NCBI GenBank assembly: GCA_030698575.1
Contig: JAUYMQ010000204.1
Location: 1 to 11,257, forward strand
Length of the DNA: 11,257 nucleotides
Direction of reading: 5' to 3'
Source of the DNA: Deltaproteobacteria bacterium
Lineage (GTDB): Bacteria; JAUYMQ01
Part shown: in pieces, positions 1-5,569 of the stretch
Layout: each line of letters begins with the position of its first letter
Position numbering within the stretch: position 1 is the stretch's first letter
The notes under the pieces: generated by a model
The model's database searches: none
Told to the model about the DNA's origin: nothing
Seen by the model: only the letters and a program-made list of their open reading frames with translations
Translations under genes and position numbers: made by a program

Positions 1-118
1 CCTGGGTGGAATCGGTGAGGGCCTTGACCCGGAAGCCTTCCTCCGTGAGGAACTGCTTCAGGTACTCGCACACGTCCTTGTCGTCATCGACGACCAGAAT
101 TCTGATCTTCGCAGCCAT
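1..118 (-). CDS. Response regulator, receiver domain N-terminus (partial)
   Basis: Reading the minus strand from the ATG at 118 gives 39 residues before the window ends. They start MAAKIRILVVDDDKDVCEYL, a classic CheY-like receiver opening: a hydrophobic first beta strand (IRILVV), the acidic cluster D11-D13 that binds the metal for phosphotransfer, and an amphipathic first helix. The phosphoacceptor aspartate (usually near residue 55) and any output domain lie outside the window, so it cannot be said whether this is a single-domain protein or a DNA-binding regulator. A purine-rich GAGGAGAG lies at 130-137, 11-13 bases upstream, slightly long but usable as a ribosome-binding site. It has the same orientation as the salvage operon but is separated from it by 344 bp, so it is probably a separate transcription unit. 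The receiver identity is secure; its role here is unknown. Confidence 0.9.
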   Translation of the reverse strand, partial: MAAKIRILVVDDDKDVCEYLKQFLTEEGFRVKALTDSTQ

Positions 119-316
119 GATGAAATCGTCTCTCCTCTACACTGCCCGGCCTCGCCGAAAGGAGGTCCCTGGTCGGGGCAGGTTGAAGGCCGGCCCGCGC
201 GCGCTGGGCGCAGGCGCGATCTGTGGGGGCGTCAACTTCGAATGCAACGGAATGGATGGAGAAGGCGCGGACCGCCCGTGCCGAAGAGCGGTCGAAGCTT
301 TTCCAAAGCGGGTCCT

Positions 317-345
317 ACTCTAACGATGTTCCAGCAGGGGTGCAA
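317..345 (-). promoter_or_regulatory. Weak candidate sigma70-like promoter for the response regulator
   Basis: On the minus strand TTGCAC (340-345) and TAGAGT (317-322) are separated by exactly 17 bases. They match the -35 and -10 consensus at 3 and 4 of 6 positions. The pair lies about 200 bases upstream of the response regulator start, at the edge of the AT-rich island. The match is weak and could be chance. A second option is TTGAAT further upstream, with TGTATC 16 bases downstream of it. Confidence 0.2.
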
Positions 346-382
346 TGAGGGATACAGTATTTATCGAGGTAAATTCAACTCC

Positions 383-442
383 ATGTCTTCTAGCATATCT
401 TCTAGCATGTCTTCTGGCACGTATTCTAGCCTGTATTCATGG
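383..442. repeat. 12-bp imperfect tandem repeat, about five copies
   Basis: Five consecutive 12-base units start at 383, 395, 407, 419 and 431. On the plus strand they read ATGTCTTCTAGC, ATATCTTCTAGC, ATGTCTTCTGGC, ACGTATTCTAGC and CTGTATTCATGG. The first three differ by single bases, the fourth by a few, and the fifth is strongly decayed. The array lies in an AT-rich island just downstream of the murU-like stop codon and upstream of the response regulator. The period is a multiple of three, but no supported gene runs through it. Spacing near one helical turn could suit repeated protein binding; slippage of a neutral sequence is equally possible. Confidence 0.8.
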
Positions 443-462
443 GGTTTCCGTGAGGGGGCGGC

Positions 463-1530
463 TCATTCCAGGTTGACGGCCGGGTCGACAGCCACCCGCC
501 GGCTGGAGGTAAGGATCGTCCGCTCGAGAACGGCTCCCTCGGGCGCCACTGCGCCCTCCCACAGGATCGTGTGGGCGATCGCGCTGCCCGCGGCGGCGCG
601 GCTGGCGGATCCCAGAAGTGCGTAGGGGCCGACGCGGGCGCCCGCCTCCACTGCTGCGTTCTCGCCGACGTACAGCGGGGCTTGAAGGACGGCCGCCGGA
701 TCGATCCGGGCTCCCGCCGAGATCCATATACCGGGAGAGCGCTCGACGGCGCCGGCGGAGCGGAGCCAGCCCGGTCCGCCCGCGTAATCGGGCTGCAACC
801 GCCCGTCGAGCAGTGCTTCGGCCGTCGCGAGATAGCGCGCCGGGGTTCCCACGTCGGAAAAGCTCCTGGCCAGGAAGCATGCCCGGATAGTTTCGCCCGC
901 TGCGAGCAGGCGGGGATAGACATCGGCGTTGATGCAGAAGATGTCCGTCACGGGCATTAAGTCGAAGATGCGGGGCTCGATCACGTGGATTCCGCAGAAG
1001 TGACCCAGGCGCGCCGGTCTTCCGCGCCATCCGGCGCGCCCGGCGATGTCGCGGACGCGCATATCTTCATCGACGGCCACCAGCCCGTACTCCTTGCCGT
1101 CCGCGGGCGCCTCGGCGAGCACCATTGTTGCCGCCGCGCCGCTTCGCTCGTGCTCTTCAATGGCCGACGGAAGATCGACGTCGGAGATGGTGTCCCCGTT
1201 CACGACCACGAAGGGGCCGCCCTCCAGAAAGTCGCGGGCGCGCTTGATCCCGCCACCCGTGCCGAGAAGCTCCGGCTGCTCCTCGGAAAAGTGAATCGAA
1301 AGTCCGAGATCGCCTCCGGCGCCGAAGCGTTCGCGGATCTGTCCGCCCATGTGGTGGAGGTTCATCATCACCTCGCGGACGCCGGCCTGTCGCAGCATGA
1401 GGAGCGGGTAGTGCAGGATGGTGAGAGGTCCCAGGGGGAAGAGCGGCTTCGGGCGCTCGTCGCTGAGCGGGCGGAGCCGCGTTCCGCGCCCCGCGGCCAG
1501 CACCATGGCCCGGCGAATGGCCCGGCTCAA
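463..1530 (-). CDS. murU: MurU-like sugar-1-phosphate nucleotidyltransferase with C-terminal beta-helix
   Basis: Likely transfers a nucleotide (UMP, if truly MurU) to a sugar 1-phosphate, here probably MurNAc-1-phosphate made by the adjacent kinase, giving UDP-MurNAc in the cytoplasm. The N-terminal nucleotidyltransferase fold shows the signature LAAGRGTRLRPL (11-22) with PKP (27-29, K28), ELLGTGGGI (87-95), the metal-binding NGD (111-113) and DVGTP (226-230). Residues from about 265 to 345 look like hexapeptide-type left-handed beta-helix turns, with repeated small and hydrophobic residues. Pseudomonas MurU is only about 220 residues and lacks this part, so this 355-residue protein is longer than the founding member. 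The start is TTG at 1530, overlapping the upstream kinase stop and preceded by GAGG 7 bases away; an internal ATG at 1506 has no such site. General NDP-sugar pyrophosphorylase (mannose- or glucose-1-phosphate) activity is the main alternative; the kinase and NagZ neighbours favour MurU. Confidence 0.8.
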   Translation of the reverse strand: MSRAIRRAMVLAAGRGTRLRPLSDERPKPLFPLGPLTILHYPLLMLRQAGVREVMMNLHHMGGQIRERFGAGGDLGLSIHFSEEQPELLGTGGGIKRARDFLEGGPFVVVNGDTISDVDLPSAIEEHERSGAAATMVLAEAPADGKEYGLVAVDEDMRVRDIAGRAGWRGRPARLGHFCGIHVIEPRIFDLMPVTDIFCINADVYPRLLAAGETIRACFLARSFSDVGTPARYLATAEALLDGRLQPDYAGGPGWLRSAGAVERSPGIWISAGARIDPAAVLQAPLYVGENAAVEAGARVGPYALLGSASRAAAGSAIAHTILWEGAVAPEGAVLERTILTSSRRVAVDPAVNLE

Positions 1531-2594
1531 AGTTCCGCCTCGCGCGAAAGCTCGGCTTGCAGGATCTCCCGCGCGGCGCCCAGCTCGGGGAGCTTCGCCG
1601 CGGCGTCCAGGATGTAGCGCGCATTCGCCGGGTTGTAGCCGAGGTACGCCGGATTCCCCTTCACACGGTCTATGTAGACGAATCGGCCGTAGTCCTTCAG
1701 CTTGCGCTGGAGCGTCATGCGCGCGAACTCCTCCTTGAGGCCGGCCGGCGGCTCAGCCGCGCCCAGCGCGGCCGCGCGTTCCAGGTAGTCCTCCAGCAGG
1801 CAATCGAGAAGCGCAGGGCCGAGTTCGACGTAAGAGTCGCGCAGCAGGGCCACGAGGTCATAGGTGCGAGGACCCCGGAGCGCGTCCTGGAAGTCGATGA
1901 GCCGGATTCGCTCCCCCTGCACGATCAGGTTCTTGCTCTGGTAGTCCCTGTGCGTGAAGACCTGCGGCGCGGCGGCCAGACGTTGCGCGATCCCCCGAAA
2001 GCTTTTCCTCAGGGTCTCGAGGGCGGCGGCGTCTTCCGGGCGCCCGAGCTTGGTCCCGTAGCCGTACTCGATGTAGTGCTCGAATTCCCAGAGGAGCAGG
2101 GTTTCGCTCAAGGCCGCCTTTGAGGCCAGGCAATCCGCGCCGAGTCGCCGCGTTCCCTCGGTCTGGAGGGTAAGCAGCAGATCGAGCGCGCGGCCATACC
2201 AGAGCCGCCGCTCCGCGTCGTCGGCGTCCCGGACGAGATGCTCGAAGAGCCGGTCGCCCAGATCCTCGAGGTACATCAGCCCGTGCTCCGCGTCGAAGTG
2301 GTAGACCTCCGGCACTGCATCCGTGAAGCGGCGCAGGAAACGATGGACGTTCAGGAAGGGAAGCTCGTCCGTGCCCGATTCGACCTCGACGATCTCGTCC
2401 GACTTGATCCCCCGGTCATCCCCCAGGAGCACCATCAGCGCGATGCTGCGCGGCCCGTTTCCGGCGCCGAGCAGGACGCGGTAGTAGGCCCTGCTCGATG
2501 CGTGAGCCGCGAGCGGGCGGATCTCGATCTCGCCGGCGGGGCATCCGAAGCGGGCCGCCACCGTCTCGCGTACGCGCGGCTCGAACTTTTCCAT
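1527..2594 (-). CDS. amgK: AmgK-like N-acetylmuramate/N-acetylglucosamine anomeric kinase (APH fold)
   Basis: A 355-residue kinase of the aminoglycoside phosphotransferase fold. In Pseudomonas, AmgK phosphorylates MurNAc (and GlcNAc) at the anomeric position with ATP, feeding MurU. Visible here are the catalytic loop THRDYQSKN (214-222, base D217, N222), the metal-binding IDFQDA (233-238, D234) and the following GPRTYDLVALLRD (241-253). This IDFQDA..GP..YDL pattern is typical of the AmgK subgroup rather than antibiotic-resistance enzymes. The N-terminal SSRAYYRV region (33-40) fits the nucleotide-binding loop. The start is ATG at 2594 with only a weak GGGA upstream. It lies 60 bases after nagZ, and its TGA overlaps the TTG start of the murU-like gene. 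Pairing with a nucleotidyltransferase and NagZ makes a role in murein sugar salvage likely. A plain sugar kinase or other APH-family member is a weaker alternative. Confidence 0.87.
   Translation of the reverse strand: MEKFEPRVRETVAARFGCPAGEIEIRPLAAHASSRAYYRVLLGAGNGPRSIALMVLLGDDRGIKSDEIVEVESGTDELPFLNVHRFLRRFTDAVPEVYHFDAEHGLMYLEDLGDRLFEHLVRDADDAERRLWYGRALDLLLTLQTEGTRRLGADCLASKAALSETLLLWEFEHYIEYGYGTKLGRPEDAAALETLRKSFRGIAQRLAAAPQVFTHRDYQSKNLIVQGERIRLIDFQDALRGPRTYDLVALLRDSYVELGPALLDCLLEDYLERAAALGAAEPPAGLKEEFARMTLQRKLKDYGRFVYIDRVKGNPAYLGYNPANARYILDAAAKLPELGAAREILQAELSREAEL
1538..1541 (-). promoter_or_regulatory. Ribosome-binding site deciding the TTG start of the murU-like gene
   Basis: GAGG on the minus strand lies 7 bases before TTG at 1530, inside the 3' end of the amgK-like gene. 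No purine-rich site precedes the internal ATG at 1506. This supports a TTG start that overlaps the kinase TGA and suggests translational coupling. Confidence 0.5.
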
Positions 2595-2654
2595 GAGTAA
2601 TCCCGATCAATGACCCAAAAAGTCCAGCTCTATTGCTCTTCCACTATGCCCGGC

Positions 2655-3776
2655 TCATTTGCCCTGCTTCATGATCCTGGCCACAAGGCGGCGATGCGCG
2701 GGGCGTCCCACCCATGAGATGGGGGCCCGGCCTGCCGCGCGCGCGACAATGAAGCGCCGCTTCAGGGCGAGGATCCGCCGGACCGCCTCGTCGATGCGGC
2801 GCATCGGGATCTCTCCCTTTTCGGCGCGCGACAGCAAGTGGCGGTATGCGCGGCGCTGCGCCCGGGCGTCGTGGCAGACGAGAAGGATGTCGGCGCCCGC
2901 CATGATGCTGTTGAATGCTGCCTCCTCGATCGTCTGTCCCTGGCGCGCGCCGGCCATCGAGAGATCGTCGCTCACGATGGCGCCGCGATAACCGAGCCGC
3001 CCGCGCAGTATGCCCTGCAGGATGGCGGGCGAGAAGCTTGCGGCGCGCTTTCGATCCCAGGCGGGATACAGAACGTGCGCCGTCATCAGGCTGGGCATTC
3101 CGGCGCGCACGGCTGCCCGAAAGGGGGCGAGTTCAACGGCTGCGAGCGATCGCGCGCTTCGCTTCACGACCGGTAGCGAGAAGTGCGAATCATCGACCGT
3201 ATCCCCGTGGCCGGGAAAGTGCTTTCCCGTCGTCAGAATGCCCGCGCGGCGGAGCCCCCGCTCAACGGCGAGAGCCAGGCGAGCCGCGCTTCCCGCGCGG
3301 CGCCCGTAGGCGCGCGGTCCGATCACCGGGTTGCGCGGATTGGTGTCGAGGTCGAGCACCGGCGCGAAGTTCCAGTGAATTCCCACGGCCCGCAGCTCTC
3401 GCCCCATCGCCAGCCCAACCGCTGTCGCGGCGGCGAGATCACCCGTGCGCTCCACGTAGCGGGCAACGTCGCCGGCCGCCGGCCATGGGGTGAACGGGGG
3501 AACGCGAAGCCGCATGACCGGGCCGCCTTCCTGATCGATCGAGATGAGTGGCGGAACGGGGGAGTTAACGCGGCTGATCTCCGCGCAGAGCTGGCGAACC
3601 TGACGCACTCCTTTCACGTTTCGTGCAAAGAGGGTGACGCCGCCGAGGCCCTGCTCCTCCAGAAAGCGTCTGAGGGCTCGGGAGACCTTCGTCCCCTCGA
3701 ATCCCACGACGAAGAGCTGCCCGATCTTGAGGGCAAGGGGCATCTCTGAAACGCGGGGCAGCGATCGTCCGGGCAT
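2655..3776 (-). CDS. nagZ: Beta-N-acetylglucosaminidase NagZ (glycoside hydrolase family 3)
   Basis: NagZ removes GlcNAc from GlcNAc-anhydroMurNAc (peptides) in the cytoplasm during peptidoglycan recycling. The 373-residue protein carries the GH3 features in order: LISIDQEGGPVMRL (77-90), KHFPGHGDT (185-193) followed by DSH (196-198, the Asp-His catalytic dyad of NagZ), and SDDLSM (269-274), whose first aspartate (D270) is the expected nucleophile. No signal peptide is seen, in agreement with a cytoplasmic enzyme, and no second GH3 C-terminal domain is present, as usual for Gram-negative NagZ. The ATG at 3776 is chosen because AGGAG lies 5 bases upstream; an internal methionine at residue 12 has no better site. 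It follows the dppC-type gene by 11 bases and precedes the amgK-like gene, so it links the importer to the sugar-activating enzymes. This identification is one of the firmest in the window. Confidence 0.95.
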   Translation of the reverse strand: MPGRSLPRVSEMPLALKIGQLFVVGFEGTKVSRALRRFLEEQGLGGVTLFARNVKGVRQVRQLCAEISRVNSPVPPLISIDQEGGPVMRLRVPPFTPWPAAGDVARYVERTGDLAAATAVGLAMGRELRAVGIHWNFAPVLDLDTNPRNPVIGPRAYGRRAGSAARLALAVERGLRRAGILTTGKHFPGHGDTVDDSHFSLPVVKRSARSLAAVELAPFRAAVRAGMPSLMTAHVLYPAWDRKRAASFSPAILQGILRGRLGYRGAIVSDDLSMAGARQGQTIEEAAFNSIMAGADILLVCHDARAQRRAYRHLLSRAEKGEIPMRRIDEAVRRILALKRRFIVARAAGRAPISWVGRPAHRRLVARIMKQGK

Positions 3777-3781
3777 GCCTT

Positions 3782-3790
3782 CTCCTGTCA
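3782..3790 (-). promoter_or_regulatory. nagZ ribosome-binding site abutting the dppC-type stop codon
   Basis: On the minus strand the permease stop TGA (3788-3790) is followed after one base by AGGAG (3782-3786), then 5 bases and the nagZ ATG at 3776. The arrangement suggests that ribosomes finishing the permease start nagZ, tying the importer and the hydrolase in one operon. Confidence 0.7.
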
Positions 3791-4603
3791 GCCTGCTGAT
3801 CCGAAGGCGCGCATGCGCGGATCGAGCCGATCCCGCAGGCCGTCTCCGAGGAAATTGAGGCCCAGGATGGTGATCATGAGGGCAAGCCCGGGAAAGATCG
3901 AAAGGTGAGGGGCCATGAAAAGGTAGTCGATTCCCTCGTTCAGCATCCCGCCCCAGCTTGGCATTCCCTGCGCTCCCAGCCCGAGGAACGAGAGGCTCGC
4001 CTCGCCCAGGATGGCCGCGGCAACGCCGAAGGTCGCCTGCACGATGATCGGCGCCCAGAGGTTGGGAAGGATATGCCGGAGGATGATCCGGCTGTCTCCC
4101 GCGCCCAGCGCGCGGGCGGCGCTCACGTACTCCATCTCACGGATCTTCAGGAACTCCCCCCGGACCAACCGCGCGTAGCCGACCCAGCCGAGGGCCGAGA
4201 GGGCGAACACGATGTTGCGCAGGCTCGGCCCCAGGATCGCCGTGAGCGCGATGGCCAGCAGAATTCCCGGGAAAGCCTGCAGGATGTCGATGGCCCGCAT
4301 GATGACCTCGTCGGCAATCTTGCCGAAATAGCCTGCCAGGCTCCCCAGAAAGAGCCCCACCAGGACCGAGATGGCCACTGTCGAGATTCCCACCAGCATC
4401 GAAACCCGCGCGCCGTAGAGGATGCGGCTCAGGATGTCGCGGCCGGAGCGGTCCTGGCCGAGCGGGTGCTCCGCGCTGGGCCCGCGGAATTTCTCCGCGA
4501 GGACCTGACGGTCGGGGTTCGCCGGCGCGAGGGCAGGGGCGGCGACGGCCACGAGCAGCGTGATCGCCATGATCGCCAGCCCCACGCGCGCAAGCAGGCT
4601 CAT
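3788..4603 (-). CDS. ABC transporter permease, DppC/OppC type
   Basis: Inner-membrane permease of the peptide/opine/nickel importer family, 271 residues. It opens with a membrane segment (about 5-25), then the family's periplasmic stretch HPLGQDRSGRDILSRILYGAR (in 46-66). Further hydrophobic segments lie at about 69-92, 107-125, 130-146, 186-204 and 236-253. The cytoplasmic EAA loop that docks the ATPase is EYVSAARALGAG..RIILRHILPN (158-181). EASLSFLGLG (201-210) and the C-terminal GDGLRDRLDPR (253-263) are hallmarks of the DppC side. The start at 4603 has a G-rich site (GAGGGGG) just upstream. The gene is 45 bases after its DppB-type partner and 11 bases before nagZ. The substrate cannot be read from the permease; the operon suggests murein peptides or muropeptides. 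Confidence 0.92.
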   Translation of the reverse strand: MSLLARVGLAIMAITLLVAVAAPALAPANPDRQVLAEKFRGPSAEHPLGQDRSGRDILSRILYGARVSMLVGISTVAISVLVGLFLGSLAGYFGKIADEVIMRAIDILQAFPGILLAIALTAILGPSLRNIVFALSALGWVGYARLVRGEFLKIREMEYVSAARALGAGDSRIILRHILPNLWAPIIVQATFGVAAAILGEASLSFLGLGAQGMPSWGGMLNEGIDYLFMAPHLSIFPGLALMITILGLNFLGDGLRDRLDPRMRAFGSAG

Positions 4604-4648
4604 CGGTCCCCCTCTCCCTTCCCCGACGCCCGCTCCGGGGCAGCCGGA

Positions 4649-5569
4649 CTACTCCATGCGAATTCTTGGGTCCACCGCCGCGTACAGGAGGTCAATGGCC
4701 AGATTGACGAGGACGTAGCTCAAGCTGATCGCCAGCACGCACCCCTGGACCAGGGGGTAGTCGCGCGCCTCGATACCGTCGACGAGCAGGCGTCCGATGC
4801 CCGGCCAGGCGAAGACCTTCTCGGTCACCACGGCGCCGGAGAGCAGCGCCCCGATCTGCAGCCCCAGCACGGTCAGAACCGGGATCAGCGCGTTTCGAAA
4901 TCCGTGTTTCAGGATCAGCGTGCGCTCCGTGAGCCCCTTTGCACGGCCCGCGGTGATGTACTCCTCGCGGATGACTTCGAGCATCGCCGACCGGGTCATC
5001 CGCGAAAGGATGGCCGCCAGCGCCGTGCCGAGCGTGATCGCCGGCAGTACCAGACTCGAAATGCCTGCCCTTCCCGAAACCGGGAACCAGTCGAGATGGA
5101 TCGCGAAGGCGAGGATCAGCAGAGGTCCGAGCCAGAAGCTCGGCATCGAAACGCCGACGAGCGAGAGGAACATCGAGCCGTGGTCGAAAGCAGAGTAGGG
5201 GCGGATGGCCGACATGATCCCCGCGGGGATTGCGATGAGGATCGCGATGATCATGGCGGCCGTCGCCAGCTCCAGGGTGGCCGGAAGGCGCGCGAGGACC
5301 ATTTCCATCACCGGCTTGTCATATCGCAGCGATCGGCCGAGGTCGCCGTGAACCAGGCCTCGCAGGAAGCGCACGTACTGCTCCCCGAGCGGGCGGTCGA
5401 GGCCCATCTGCGTGCGCAGCTCCGCCACATCGGCCGCCCGGGCCGTGTCGCCGAGCATGATGGCCAAGGGGTCGCCGGGGATAAAATGAATGAAGAAGAA
5501 GACGAGAGTCGAGACCATGAAGGTCACGAACACGAGGAAGGCGAGGCGCCTCGCGATGAACGTGCTCAT
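4649..5569 (-). CDS. ABC transporter permease, DppB/GsiC type
   Basis: Inner-membrane permease pairing with the DppC-type protein, 306 residues, the normal length for the family. The N-terminal membrane segment (about 9-29) ends in the conserved FIPGDP (29-34). MGLDRPLGEQYVRFLRGL (55-72) and GDLGRSL (75-81) are standard for DppB. Hydrophobic segments follow at about 98-122, 130-158, 172-190, 227-248 and 273-296. The ATPase-contacting EAA loop is EEYITAGRAKGL (202-213), and FAWPGIGRLLV (253-263) is a family signature. The ATG at 5569 overlaps the TGA of the binding-protein gene (ATGA), with GGAG a few bases upstream, indicating translational coupling. No ATP-binding partner is encoded in the window, so the ATPase must be supplied from elsewhere. 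Confidence 0.93.
   Translation of the reverse strand: MSTFIARRLAFLVFVTFMVSTLVFFFIHFIPGDPLAIMLGDTARAADVAELRTQMGLDRPLGEQYVRFLRGLVHGDLGRSLRYDKPVMEMVLARLPATLELATAAMIIAILIAIPAGIMSAIRPYSAFDHGSMFLSLVGVSMPSFWLGPLLILAFAIHLDWFPVSGRAGISSLVLPAITLGTALAAILSRMTRSAMLEVIREEYITAGRAKGLTERTLILKHGFRNALIPVLTVLGLQIGALLSGAVVTEKVFAWPGIGRLLVDGIEARDYPLVQGCVLAISLSYVLVNLAIDLLYAAVDPRIRME

Larger units (their letters stand above)
119..462 (-). promoter_or_regulatory. Non-coding region between murU-like gene and response regulator
   Basis: These 344 bases lie downstream of the murU-like stop and upstream of the response regulator start, both on the minus strand, and hold no convincing gene. The part at about 345-440 is clearly AT-richer than its surroundings and contains a 12-bp tandem repeat. 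A short odd palindrome, ATACAGTAT, is at 352-360. Inverted repeats are visible: GACCGC (270-275) with GCGGTC (288-293), and CCGGCC (146-151) with GGCCGG (188-193). The latter would lie in the mRNA leader of the response regulator. No GC-rich stem followed by a T-run was seen after the murU-like gene, so no terminator is called. The region is most likely the control region of the response regulator; this is inferred from position and base composition. Confidence 0.5.

Noticed and set aside
158-166. AAAGGAGGT, a perfect Shine-Dalgarno sequence on the plus strand
   Set aside because: No ATG or GTG lies at suitable spacing and no plausible coding frame follows; the site is in the leader of a minus-strand gene.
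270-302. Inverted repeat GACCGC/GCGGTC followed by TTTT as a plus-strand terminator
   Set aside because: The T-run is short and several bases away from the stem, and no plus-strand gene ends here.
414-430. CTGGCACG resembling a sigma54 -24 element on the plus strand
   Set aside because: The GC of the -12 element is off by one base in spacing, the TTGC context is missing, and no plus-strand gene follows. The motif arises within the tandem repeat.
242-625. Plus-strand frame through the 12-bp repeats giving a serine-rich peptide
   Set aside because: The serine-rich part is only the tandem repeat read in frame; the rest is antisense to the murU-like gene and shows no domain or good ribosome-binding site.
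1527-2594. Aminoglycoside antibiotic resistance kinase
   Set aside because: The fold is shared, but the IDFQDA and YDLVALL motifs and the adjacent nucleotidyltransferase and NagZ fit an AmgK-type sugar kinase.
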